This document shows positions 44,133-52,794 of a DNA stretch of 64,000 nucleotides, one piece after another. Location: positions 744,001 to 808,000 of the forward strand of contig NZ_JROZ02000001.1 in NCBI RefSeq assembly GCF_000765665.2, given 5' to 3'. The notes under the pieces are model-generated. The model ran no database searches. It had not been told where the DNA came from and saw only the letters and a program-made list of their open reading frames with translations. A program made the position numbers and the translations under genes. The first letter of the stretch is position 1. Each line of letters starts with the position of its first letter. Source of the stretch: Helicobacter sp. MIT 05-5293. Its GTDB lineage: Bacteria; Campylobacterota; Campylobacteria; Campylobacterales; Helicobacteraceae.

Positions 44133-44945
44133 TTATTTTTTGGCGATGATTGTGCCAAAATTCACCCATTTAAAAAGCACTTCGATACCTTCAAATCCCG
44201 TTTGTTTGAGTAAAGCCATATTTTCTTCAAGACTAAAAGGCACTAATACATTTTCTAATGCCTCGCGTTTTTTGCTGATTTCAGTCTGACTATACCCGCC
44301 TTGCTCACTTTTATAGCGTAAATATCGCTCTATCATTTGATGGTCAAGGATTCTGTGATGAGAAATCATTTTTTCACTGATGATGAGAATCCCACCATTT
44401 CTCAAAGAATGATAAATCTTTTGCAACAATGCGGCGCGTTGCATCGGACGGATAAATTGTAAAATATAATTTGCTATCACAACTTGCGAAGGTAAGAAAT
44501 TATACTCAAGTAAATCCGCGCATACAAAATCAATCTTTGCCTCATAGGCTTGTGCTTTGAGTGAGGCTTTATCAACCATTGCTTGAGAATTGTCAATCCC
44601 TATAAAACGCGTGTGCAAGGGTAGAGTTTGAGAGAGGGCTAAAAGTGTCGTGCCAGTCGAGCTTCCCAAATCATAAATAAGCGGAGAATTGGAAGAGTCT
44701 AAAGATTGAGAATCTTGCGAAGTTTGCGAGTTATTTGTGTGAGATTCTGCAGACTCTGTAACATCTAAGTGTTGGGATTCTCTGTGTGGTGTTTGGAGAT
44801 TATAAGAGCAAAAATCTACAATAAGTCCCAATACTTCTTTATAGTGTGGGATTGAACGCTCAAGCATATCATCAAATACACTTGCGACTTGCGCATCAAA
44901 TTCAAATTGCTTGCTGACATCTTGTGTGAAGATTCTATCTTTCAT
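44133..44945 (-). CDS. cmoA: Carboxy-S-adenosyl-L-methionine synthase
   Basis: Makes carboxy-SAM from SAM and prephenate for the cmo5U34 tRNA modification; CmoB is not in the window. 270 residues versus ~247 usual. FEFDAQVASVFDDMLERSIPHY, the SAM motif IYDLGSSTGTTLL, IGIDNSQAMVDKA, and ISEKMISH define the family, with the C-terminal LFKWVNFGTIIAKK. A Ser/Gln/His-rich segment of ~35 residues (about 52-88) is inserted before the SAM motif. The DNA of this insert contains three AGAATC/GATTCT words in about 100 bases. Confidence 0.9.
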   Translation of the reverse strand: MKDRIFTQDVSKQFEFDAQVASVFDDMLERSIPHYKEVLGLIVDFCSYNLQTPHRESQHLDVTESAESHTNNSQTSQDSQSLDSSNSPLIYDLGSSTGTTLLALSQTLPLHTRFIGIDNSQAMVDKASLKAQAYEAKIDFVCADLLEYNFLPSQVVIANYILQFIRPMQRAALLQKIYHSLRNGGILIISEKMISHHRILDHQMIERYLRYKSEQGGYSQTEISKKREALENVLVPFSLEENMALLKQTGFEGIEVLFKWVNFGTIIAKK

Positions 44946-44959
44946 ATTTTATCCAGAAT

Positions 44960-45742
44960 CTATGAAAGTTGCGCCATACCTTCAATAGGTGAGCTTGCAC
45001 TTGCATAGGCTTTGCGTGGAATCCGACCTGCAAGATAGCTTTGACGCCCTGCTAAGACCGCGTTTTTCATCGCTTCAGCCATCAAAATAGGATTGCTCGC
45101 CATAGCGATTGCAGTATTTGTAAGCACTGCATCAGCTCCAAGCTCCATAGCGACACTTGCATCACTTGCGCAACCTACGCCTGCATCGACAATCAAAGGC
45201 ACTTTGATTGCTTCTTTGATAAAGCCAATATTATAGCGATTTTGGATTCCAAGACCACTACCAATAGGCGCAGCAAGGGGCATTACCGCACTTGCTCCTG
45301 CATCTTCTAGTCGCTTTGCCATTACCGGATCGTCATTTGTATAAGCTAATACGCAAAATCCCTCGTTTGCAAGTGTTTCTGTTGCTTTGAGTGTTTCTAG
45401 CACATCGGGATAAAGTGTCTTTTGCGTGTCGCCAATGATTTCAAGCTTGATAAAGTCAATCCCTGTCGCCTCTTTGACAAGTCTAAAAAGTGTGATAGCT
45501 TCTTTGGCATTTACACACCCTGCCGAATTAGGTAAAAATTGTATAGGGGTATCTTTAAAGACTTCTAAGAGATTCTCGCTTTTATTGTCCATAATATTTA
45601 CGCGTCTGACAGCCACAGTGATGATCTCTGCACCACTTGCGAGTGTTGCTTGTTTTGTCGTGGTGAAGTCTTGATATTTACCACTCCCTACGATTAAACG
45701 CGAAGTAAAAGATTTTGAGCCAATATAAAAATTATCATTCAT
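44960..45742 (-). CDS. thiG: Thiazole synthase
   Basis: Forms the thiazole phosphate of thiamin from DXP, dehydroglycine and ThiS-thiocarboxylate. 260 residues. [22 protein letters not shown], the Schiff-base lysine in [29 protein letters not shown] and [29 protein letters not shown]. The start overlaps the nnr stop by 4 bases. ThiE and ThiL are elsewhere in the window; ThiS, ThiF and ThiH are not seen. Confidence 0.96.
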   Translation of the reverse strand: MNDNFYIGSKSFTSRLIVGSGKYQDFTTTKQATLASGAEIITVAVRRVNIMDNKSENLLEVFKDTPIQFLPNSAGCVNAKEAITLFRLVKEATGIDFIKLEIIGDTQKTLYPDVLETLKATETLANEGFCVLAYTNDDPVMAKRLEDAGASAVMPLAAPIGSGLGIQNRYNIGFIKEAIKVPLIVDAGVGCASDASVAMELGADAVLTNTAIAMASNPILMAEAMKNAVLAGRQSYLAGRIPRKAYASASSPIEGMAQLS

Positions 45743-47181
45743 AAATATTCCTTTTTATGTAATTTTGTAATGTTTTCAATTAAAAGTTGTGGAGTCAAAG
45801 CATAATTTGCGATACTTTCAATAGCAAGTCGTGAGGCAAGAGCGTGTGTCAATGAGCCTTGAATCGCTGCAGATAAGGCGTCATAACCTTGAGCAAGCAA
45901 CGCACCGATTAATCCCGCAAGCACATCACCACTACCGCCTTTTGCCAAAGCCATTGAGCCTAAAGGATTAATAAATATTTCTTGTGATTTAGAAATCCAC
46001 ACATTTGCACCCTTAAGCACAAGCACGATATGGGGGTATTTTTGAGAAAATGCAAGCATTTGTTCGAATCGATTTTGCAGAGCAAGATGCCCGAGCTCAC
46101 ATATTTCAAGAAGTGAAGCAAATTCTTTAGGGTGGGGTGTCAGCACGATTTGCATCGTGTCTTCAAGGGTCTGTGCATTGAGTGTGGAATCTAAAAAATC
46201 TTTAATACAAGGTGTGTGAAAAATATCAGCATCAAGCACACAAGGGATTTGTTGTTGCTCAATCTGATTTAAGACTTTTTTTGCATTATCTTTACCTAGC
46301 CCCATACCTGCAGCAATCGCAGAGGTATTATGTGGTAAAGTCGAAGCGGACATTAGCTCAAAAGGGACAGAGTATTTGAAGTTTTCTTCATCATTAATAA
46401 GGCTCACAAGTCCCACTCCAAAATGCAATGCACTTTGCGCAGCAATAATGCTTGCTCCAATTTTCTCACCACTAAAAACAGCTAAATGCCCAAAATTACC
46501 TTTATGGACATTATGGCTTGAACGCAATGGCAAAGAAATATCGCAAGATTCTAGAAGCTTGATATTGGAGCTAATTTCGTAGTTTTTTGCTGAAAGTCCA
46601 AGATCCCCTACAAATAGTTCTCCCACATAATCCTTTGCAATATCACTTAAACATACGAGTTTGAGTGCGCCCATACACATTGTGTAATGAGCCTTGAAAA
46701 TCACAGAATCTGGGTGAGATTCCATACTCAAACCGCTAGGAATATCGCAAACAATTCTGATTCTAGCAATCTTATTGGCTTGTTTGATAATATCTTTGAC
46801 ATAAGGTTCAAGCTCACCTCTAAACCCGCTCCCAAAAATACAATCCACAATCACATCACAAGGCAAGAGTTTTTTAATCCATTTAATTTCACATTCACTT
46901 GCTCGCTCATATGATTCTTGACACAAGGGAGATTTAGGCTCTTTGACTTGATAGATTCTGATATGATAATCCCCGCTTAACCTGCGAGCAAGCACATAGC
47001 CATCGCCCCCGTTATCACCCCCACCGCACAAAATTGTAATCACACTGCCTTTGTGCGTTACCTTAGCAATCAAAGATTCTAAAGCAAATGCGGCATTTTC
47101 CATAAGCAATTCTGATGTAAGTTTGAACTTTTCACACGCTCTTTTGTCTAAAAAATTAGTATTTTTATAGACATTTTTCAT
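45739..47181 (-). CDS. nnr: Bifunctional NAD(P)H-hydrate epimerase/dehydratase
   Basis: Repairs hydrated NADH/NADPH. 480 residues. N-terminal epimerase (YjeF_N): [28 protein letters not shown] and [14 protein letters not shown]-terminal ADP-dependent dehydratase (ribokinase-like): [36 protein letters not shown]-like, and [26 protein letters not shown]. Spaced 3 bases after accC and overlapping thiG by 4, so firmly inside the operon. Confidence 0.95.
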   Translation of the reverse strand: MKNVYKNTNFLDKRACEKFKLTSELLMENAAFALESLIAKVTHKGSVITILCGGGDNGGDGYVLARRLSGDYHIRIYQVKEPKSPLCQESYERASECEIKWIKKLLPCDVIVDCIFGSGFRGELEPYVKDIIKQANKIARIRIVCDIPSGLSMESHPDSVIFKAHYTMCMGALKLVCLSDIAKDYVGELFVGDLGLSAKNYEISSNIKLLESCDISLPLRSSHNVHKGNFGHLAVFSGEKIGASIIAAQSALHFGVGLVSLINDEENFKYSVPFELMSASTLPHNTSAIAAGMGLGKDNAKKVLNQIEQQQIPCVLDADIFHTPCIKDFLDSTLNAQTLEDTMQIVLTPHPKEFASLLEICELGHLALQNRFEQMLAFSQKYPHIVLVLKGANVWISKSQEIFINPLGSMALAKGGSGDVLAGLIGALLAQGYDALSAAIQGSLTHALASRLAIESIANYALTPQLLIENITKLHKKEYL

Positions 47182-47184
47182 TAT

Positions 47185-48609
47185 TTACGCCCCATATCTC
47201 GCACTCAAAGCAGCAACAATCACAGCGACTACATCATCTTCAGGTTTGCTTGTAGGGCTTGGCATTAATTCTTGCAATTTTGTTTCTAAATATGAGGTAT
47301 CAAAGTGTCCTTGTCTGAAATCCTTATCATTGCAAATATTAATCAAAAAAGGAATGGTTGTTTTGATACCTTTAATCGTAAATTCACTTAATGCTCTTGA
47401 AAGTTTATTCACAGCAAGGTTATAACTTGAAGCATGAACGATGAGTTTTGCAATCATTGAATCATAATAAGGAGGAATCACATAATCTTTATAAATACAG
47501 CTATCCACACGCACAAAAGGTCCAAGAGCAGGGTAGTAGGTAGTGATTTTCCCCGGATTAGGGATAAAGTCATTATTGACATCTTCAGCATTAATACGCG
47601 CTTCAATAGCATAGCCTTGTGCGCGAATATCATGTTGGCTAAGATCGAGAATTTCACCTTGTGCAATACGGATTTGTCGCCCGATAAGATCATAACCTGT
47701 AACAGCCTCTGTAACACCATGTTCGACTTGTATGCGCGTATTCATCTCCATAAAATAAAACACACCATTATCATCAAGTAAAAACTCCACCGTTCCAGCA
47801 TTTGTATATCCTGCAGCTTTTGCCGCAGCCACAGCAGTTACACCCATTCTACGCCGCAAATCATCGCTGATAGAGGGGCTAGGAGCGATTTCGATAAGCT
47901 TTTGATGCCGTCTCTGAATCGAACAATCCCTCTCAAGCAAATGAATCACATTACCATAATTATCTGCGAGAATCTGAAATTCAATGTGGCGCGGGTTTGT
48001 AATGTATTTTTCCATAAACACATCATCATTTTTAAAAAATGCTTTTGCCTCGCGCTTACAAGCATTAAACGCATCTTCTAAGTCTTCTTCTTTTTCAACC
48101 ACGCGTATACCTCTGCCGCCTCCACCACTGCTTGCTTTAAGGATAATGGGATAGCCGATTTTAAGAGCTTCTTTAGCGATGCTATGGATAGAACGATTGT
48201 TAAGTGGTTCTGTGCCCGGCACAATAGGGATTCCGTTTTTTTGCATAATTGAGCGCGCAGCGTTTTTATCGCCCATTTTTGCGATCGTTTGAGAATCTGG
48301 ACCAATCCATACAATCCCCGCATCTTGCACTTTTTTAGCAAATGCTGCATTTTCACTCAAAAACCCATAACCGGGGTGAATCGCATCAACCTCTGCATTG
48401 AGCGCAACTTCGACAATCATATCAGGATCTAAATATCCCCTTAAGGGATCATCGCTGATTTCGTAAGATTCATCTGCCATTTTGACATGCAAAGAATCCC
48501 TATCAGCACGAGCATAAATCGCCACGCTTTGGATATGTAAATCCCTACACGCTCGAATAATACGCACCGCAATTTCGCCACGATTAGCAATGAGAATCTT
48601 TTGGAACAT
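47185..48609 (-). CDS. accC: Biotin carboxylase subunit of acetyl-CoA carboxylase
   Basis: Carboxylates biotin on AccB for malonyl-CoA synthesis. 474 residues from ATG 48609 (MFQKILIANRGEIAVRIIRAC), with AAGGG upstream. A longer frame from 48642 has no site. ATP-grasp features: KASSGGGGRGIRVV glycine loop, FMEKYITNPRHIEFQILAD, LLERDCSIQRRHQKLIE, and FYFMEMNTRIQVEHGVTE. Unlike many bacteria there is no accB next to it; first gene of the leftward operon. Confidence 0.96.
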   Translation of the reverse strand: MFQKILIANRGEIAVRIIRACRDLHIQSVAIYARADRDSLHVKMADESYEISDDPLRGYLDPDMIVEVALNAEVDAIHPGYGFLSENAAFAKKVQDAGIVWIGPDSQTIAKMGDKNAARSIMQKNGIPIVPGTEPLNNRSIHSIAKEALKIGYPIILKASSGGGGRGIRVVEKEEDLEDAFNACKREAKAFFKNDDVFMEKYITNPRHIEFQILADNYGNVIHLLERDCSIQRRHQKLIEIAPSPSISDDLRRRMGVTAVAAAKAAGYTNAGTVEFLLDDNGVFYFMEMNTRIQVEHGVTEAVTGYDLIGRQIRIAQGEILDLSQHDIRAQGYAIEARINAEDVNNDFIPNPGKITTYYPALGPFVRVDSCIYKDYVIPPYYDSMIAKLIVHASSYNLAVNKLSRALSEFTIKGIKTTIPFLINICNDKDFRQGHFDTSYLETKLQELMPSPTSKPEDDVVAVIVAALSARYGA

Positions 48610-48704
48610 TTTTAAACCCTTAGAATAAATTTCATTTATCATACTTGATTTGTTGTAATGGCTGGTTTAATTATGGCTTTAAAAAAGGATATTTTGTGTT
48701 GCTT

Positions 48705-48726
48705 TGTAGCGTTTTTCAACGCTACA
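48705..48726. terminator. Perfect 9-bp hairpin downstream of ppa
   Basis: TGTAGCGTT and AACGCTACA enclose a 4-base loop, 4 bases after the ppa stop and upstream of accC. No U-tract follows on either strand, so termination efficiency is uncertain; it may stabilise the ppa message end. Confidence 0.5.
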
Positions 48727-48729
48727 CAT

Positions 48730-49248
48730 TTAATGGTAGGCTTTAACTGCCTTATCAAGAATTGCTTTAGCAGCGTTTTTGTCTTGATAATCTTTTACTT
48801 TTACCCATTTATTAGGCTCAAGCATTTTGTAAGTCTCAAAGAAATTCTTGATTCTGTCTAAAGTGATAGGAGGCAAATCTTGTAAAGACTGAATCTTGTC
48901 AAATGAAGGGTCGATTTTAGAGACAGGCACAGCAATCAATTTTTCGTCCATTCCACTTTCATCTTCCATAACAAGCACGCCAATAAGCCGTGATTTGATC
49001 ATACTGCCAGCTTGAAGAGGATAGGGATTAATTACCAACACATCGACAGGATCACCATCATCAGCAAGAGTGTTTGGCACAAAACCATAATTTGCAGGAT
49101 AAAACATCGCACCATACAAAATACGATCCACGACAACCAAACCGCTTTCTTTATCTACTTCATATTTTACATTAGAACCATAAGGAATCTCAATAATTAC
49201 ATTAATCTTATCGGGATTTTCGCCTACAGATACTTTGTCTAAATTCAT
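48730..49248 (-). CDS. ppa: Inorganic pyrophosphatase
   Basis: Family I soluble pyrophosphatase pulling biosynthetic reactions forward. 172 residues. IEIPYGSNVKYEVDKESG, RILYGAMFYPANYGFVPNT and the signature DGDPVDVLV with the metal-binding aspartates are all present; MEDESGMDEKLIAVP follows. AAGGAG precedes the ATG. Leftward, single gene. Confidence 0.97.
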   Translation of the reverse strand: MNLDKVSVGENPDKINVIIEIPYGSNVKYEVDKESGLVVVDRILYGAMFYPANYGFVPNTLADDGDPVDVLVINPYPLQAGSMIKSRLIGVLVMEDESGMDEKLIAVPVSKIDPSFDKIQSLQDLPPITLDRIKNFFETYKMLEPNKWVKVKDYQDKNAAKAILDKAVKAYH

Positions 49249-49305
49249 ACTTATCTCCTTAAATAAAAATCACAGGCGCAATTATAGCCAAAAAGCAGTG
49301 AATTA

Positions 49306-51393
49306 TTATAACTTTATAATGATTTTAAATTTAGCATTAAAGCCGGGTTCATACAAAGGAATCCCAGATTCTTTAGCAAATAATTCCTTGAGCGGACTCA
49401 TTTGATTAGTATAGGTTTGATTGGTGAGATTCAGTAATGCCAAAGACAAAATAACGCGTGATTTGATTTGATAATTAACATAAAGATTATGCGTGTTGTA
49501 GCCTTTTTTGCTTACATTTTCAAGCTCATTAAAGTAGAGATTATAGCCTTGAAAGTCAATACCCTCTACAAAGCGACTAATCCACAGAATCTCTAAAGAA
49601 GGCAGACTTTTGAAAGGAGAGGAGTGGATACTAAGATTATAGCTTCTTCCGCTATTTGCTCCTAGCTCAAAAGTATCGGTGATAGGCTTTTTATCATAAC
49701 TCAAAAAACTTTGTGCGAGAGAAAATTCTATCTTGGCGTAGGTAAAATCCAAACCTGCCCCGACTTCATACCCAAGCACTTCTACAGGTTTTTCCATATT
49801 TTTTGATAAGGAATTATGCTCATCAACACCATTATTTGTGTAGTTATTGATAAAATTTTTGAGTAAAGAATAATACGCACTCCCTCGAAGGCTTAAAAAA
49901 CCATTATCAAAATCGGCATCTATTTGCGTGTTTGACATATTTTCAGCCTTAAGATTGGAGCTGATAGTCGCATGAGAATTTGTAAGCAAAGACACATCAA
50001 TAGGCATTGCCCCTCGTGTAGCATAATCATATGAGATTCTTAAACTCAAATCATTGATAGGTGTATAAAGCAGACTGATATAAGGGCTAAAGCCATTATT
50101 GGCATGTTGTTGTGAAAATTTATCTCGATAACTATACACATCATAGCGACTGCCTATATCCAAACTTAGAGAATCTAAAAGATTAATCTCACCTGCGATA
50201 AATCCTCCATAAACTGCTCCAAGTTCCTTTCCCGTATTGCCGTGATCTTGTTGATGATCAGTAAGATGGTAAGCATTAGAGAGAATCATTTGATAATTCA
50301 AGCCATATTTAAGAAAATAACGAGATGACGCGAAAGAATGTTTGAAAATCAAATCAGCCCCTAGATTCTGTAATGCTAAATCAAGAGGTGCTTCTTCATG
50401 ATTATGATTATGTCCGCCACCACCAGTAGCAGGAGAATTTGTCTCACTGGTAGGATTCATAACCAATGATTTGTGTGTGTAATACATATTATATTTAAGA
50501 GAAAAATCTTGTATGTCATAGAGATAGGATAAGCCAAGATTATGTGCATTCAAGGTATTAGCATACAATGTCGGTGCAGAATCCAAAATCACATTCGCGC
50601 TATAAGGCGCAATCGAGCCAAGATTAGTAAAATGATAAGTTAGATTCATTGAGTGATGTGCGTTTGCCTGAAAATCAAACTTGAAAAGGGCATTGTGAGC
50701 TTTAGATTCTGATGATGGGACTTTTTGATGGTTACCCGCACGATAATAAGGCATATCCTCAAAATTATACGAAGCAAGCAAACCTAGTTTTTCTGCTAAA
50801 CGCGCATAGGCTGCAAGAGAAGTATTGATGCCATAGTTACTCTGTCCGCCGAGTGCAAAATAAGCCCCATAATTTTGATTTTTCCCCAGCAAATCAAAGG
50901 CGTTTTTGCTCACAATATCAATCCCACCAGCCAAAGCACCTGCACCATTTTCAATATCAGCAAACCCTTTTTGAATCGATATAGATTTCACTAAGAAAGG
51001 GTCAAAAAGCATATTACCTTGATGATGAAAGATATTGCCATTTTGCATAATACCATCAAGCCTGACACGAAACATACGATCCTCTAAGCCTCTCACATAA
51101 AGTTTTTGAGCGATTTTTGCACCTCCGCCGACTTGTATTTCAGAATCTTTGACAAAAGTCTCGCTTAGATTCTGTGCTTGAATATTTTGTAAATATTGCG
51201 AATCAAAAACTTTAAGATACGAAGTTTCCTCGATTGCTTTATCGCTAGTGATAAGTGGAGAGAGTTTGACATTTTGGGATTGGGAAGGCAAATCAGCAGG
51301 TAAAGAATCTGCAAAAAAAGGCAGTATCATAAACGCATTGATAAATAACGCATTTTTAAAGGAAAAGAGAAAAGAATAATATGGAGTTTTCAT
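49306..51393 (-). CDS. TonB-dependent outer-membrane receptor with His-rich loop
   Basis: About 695 residues from ATG 51393, giving a signal peptide ending FFA. A longer frame starts at 51465 inside a palindrome and is less likely. Plug domain: KLYVRGLEDRMFRVRLDGI and KSISIQKGFADIENGAGALAGGID. A 22-strand barrel follows, ending GFNAKFKIIIKL. An extracellular loop contains GGGGHNHNHEE, and HHQGN lies in the plug. Such histidine clusters occur in zinc and nickel receptors (ZnuD-type and related), so a metal or metal-chelate is more likely than a siderophore. Substrate unproven. No inner-membrane partners adjacent. Confidence 0.85.
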   Translation of the reverse strand: MKTPYYSFLFSFKNALFINAFMILPFFADSLPADLPSQSQNVKLSPLITSDKAIEETSYLKVFDSQYLQNIQAQNLSETFVKDSEIQVGGGAKIAQKLYVRGLEDRMFRVRLDGIMQNGNIFHHQGNMLFDPFLVKSISIQKGFADIENGAGALAGGIDIVSKNAFDLLGKNQNYGAYFALGGQSNYGINTSLAAYARLAEKLGLLASYNFEDMPYYRAGNHQKVPSSESKAHNALFKFDFQANAHHSMNLTYHFTNLGSIAPYSANVILDSAPTLYANTLNAHNLGLSYLYDIQDFSLKYNMYYTHKSLVMNPTSETNSPATGGGGHNHNHEEAPLDLALQNLGADLIFKHSFASSRYFLKYGLNYQMILSNAYHLTDHQQDHGNTGKELGAVYGGFIAGEINLLDSLSLDIGSRYDVYSYRDKFSQQHANNGFSPYISLLYTPINDLSLRISYDYATRGAMPIDVSLLTNSHATISSNLKAENMSNTQIDADFDNGFLSLRGSAYYSLLKNFINNYTNNGVDEHNSLSKNMEKPVEVLGYEVGAGLDFTYAKIEFSLAQSFLSYDKKPITDTFELGANSGRSYNLSIHSSPFKSLPSLEILWISRFVEGIDFQGYNLYFNELENVSKKGYNTHNLYVNYQIKSRVILSLALLNLTNQTYTNQMSPLKELFAKESGIPLYEPGFNAKFKIIIKL

Positions 51394-51444
51394 AAGGATT
51401 AAAAACCTTTGGGTTAATATCGTGGATTGGGCAAGGATTATATT

Positions 51445-51483
51445 ACATTTTATAAAATGTGTCAATACACTTTCTAAAATGTG
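51445..51483. promoter_or_regulatory. Palindromic operator candidates for the TonB-dependent receptor
   Basis: ACATTTTATAAAATGT at 51445-51460 is a perfect 16-bp palindrome. A second, imperfect copy (CACTTTCTAAAATGTG) lies at 51468-51483. They sit between the receptor gene and the zinc-ribbon gene, beside TATAAT at 51485-51490 reading rightward. A metal-responsive repressor (Fur/Zur/NikR-like) is an obvious candidate, but the sequence is not a standard Fur box. Confidence 0.5.
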
Positions 51484-51520
51484 ATATAATACGATAAATT
51501 ATCATCGCAAGGAGTTTGTT

Positions 51521-51712
51521 ATGGAATGTCCTTATTGCAAACATTCACTGACCCAAAGTGAAGTGGTTTCACTGCTTAAAAGTCTTGATAAAGCTCGCAA
51601 AGACTGCGAAGTCTGTCATAAGTCATTTATTGGAAGTAAAAGTGCAAAAACTTGCTCAAGTGCTTGTCGCTCTAAAGCATACAGAATCCGTAAAGCCACA
51701 CAGATTCACTAA
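51521..51712 (+). CDS. Small zinc-ribbon protein
   Basis: 63 residues with two likely zinc sites: CPYC near the N-terminus, then CEVCHKSFIGSK and CSSACRSKAYRIRK. The second half follows the CxxC(x)nCSxACRxKAYRxR pattern of small nucleic-acid-associated zinc ribbons. The basic tail suggests DNA or RNA contact. AAGGAG precedes the ATG; TATAAT at 51485-51490 is a plausible -10. Function unknown. Confidence 0.7.
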   Translation: MECPYCKHSLTQSEVVSLLKSLDKARKDCEVCHKSFIGSKSAKTCSSACRSKAYRIRKATQIH

Positions 51713-51765
51713 TTTACCAAAATAAGATGATTTAAGAATTTGGATAAAAAGTAGGTTAGTTAGAA

Positions 51766-52135
51766 TGGTGGAGCTGTGGGGAGTTGAACCCCAGTCCAAA
51801 AGTTTGAGTCTTCTTAAGATTCTACATGTTTAGCGGGTGTTAAGAATCTTTTTACGGGTTGTTTAACACCCCAAAAACACAAATCCCGCAAGCAACCTTC
51901 ATCTTTTCTCTACTCTAAGGCATCAAGAAGAGAGCATCTAGCTGTGATGACAGCTCAAAATAATCGCTAGAATCTTATCTTAAGCCGGCTCCAAAAATGG
52001 ATAAACTTACGCTACTTTTGCGTAAGCTGGAGCGTAATTTGCATTGTTTGCGTTTAATTTAATGGCAGTTTGAGAGCTTTGCCACGCTCACATGCACTTA
52101 AGTCTCACAACTCCTGTCGAAAGCCAATCAGCCCC
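51766..52135 (-). ncRNA. ssrA: Transfer-messenger RNA
   Basis: Rescues stalled ribosomes. The 5' end GGGGCTGATTGGCTTTCGAC pairs with 3' CAGCTCC before ACCA, forming the tRNA-like acceptor, and GGGGTTCAACTCCCC is the T arm. The tag frame (52051-52007) encodes ANNANYAPAYAKVA and ends in TAA. This is close to the Campylobacter tag ANNVKFAPAYAKAA; here the penultimate residue is Val. About 370 nt, including encoded CCA. Confidence 0.96.
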
Positions 52136-52138
52136 ATT

Positions 52139-52765
52139 TCAAGCATTGTTTTCTTGAAGTGAGGGATTATAATCCTTATCGCTCATTTTGTCAATAGAAT
52201 GATGAGTTTTTTTCAGAATCCACAACAACACAAACCCCGATCCTAAACCTAACAAAGCTCCGCAAATCACCTGTGTAGGAGTATGCCAAGTGCTGTAGAT
52301 TCTCGAATACCCCACCAAAAGAGCAAGAATCAAAAGTAAAATTTTCCACTTCATACTGCAATAAATCCACCCAAAGGCGACAACGATAAAAGCCGCTGTT
52401 GTATGTCCGCTAGGGAATCCCTTAAACTCTCCATTTATGGGGCGTTTGGCAATTTGCACAAATGACATAATACTTTCAGAATCTCCATAATACGCAGCGA
52501 GAAAAGCAAAGCCCATTTTGCAACCAAAAGCAATGCCCAAGACTATCACGCAAGTGATAATAAAGTCCCTTAAAAGTATGTATTTTTTTTGAACAAGCAG
52601 TAATAATCCTACAAAAATAGGCATAAGACGAAAAATATCACCATAAATTTCAAAATTCCACAGACATAAAATTACTGCAATAGCGATACATACGATGTAT
52701 AGCGACCATTGAATCTGTTTTTTATATTTATAAAAGCGACAAGTCTGACAAGAGGCATCATTCAT
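52139..52765 (-). CDS. PAP2-family membrane phosphatase
   Basis: 208 residues with about six helices. The PAP2 signature is partly visible: FPSGHTTAAF (motif 2, near residue 117) and YSRIYSTWHTPTQVICG (motif 3, SRxxxxxHxxxD with Thr-Gln in place of the usual Asp). Possible substrates are undecaprenyl pyrophosphate or lipid A phosphates. The first cysteines (CQTCRFYKYKK) are cytoplasmic. The stop lies only three bases before tmRNA, whose probable -10 (TATAAT, 52171-52166) is inside this coding region. Confidence 0.82.
   Translation of the reverse strand: MNDASCQTCRFYKYKKQIQWSLYIVCIAIAVILCLWNFEIYGDIFRLMPIFVGLLLLVQKKYILLRDFIITCVIVLGIAFGCKMGFAFLAAYYGDSESIMSFVQIAKRPINGEFKGFPSGHTTAAFIVVAFGWIYCSMKWKILLLILALLVGYSRIYSTWHTPTQVICGALLGLGSGFVLLWILKKTHHSIDKMSDKDYNPSLQENNA
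52166..52171 (-). promoter_or_regulatory. Probable tmRNA -10 box inside the PAP2 gene
   Basis: TATAAT on the minus strand, 30 bases upstream of mature tmRNA, encoded by the Asp-Tyr-Asn codons near the PAP2 C-terminus. It allows a short precursor to be trimmed at its 5' end. Confidence 0.5.
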
Positions 52766-52794
52766 TAAGAATCCTTTGTTTTAAGTAAAAATAA

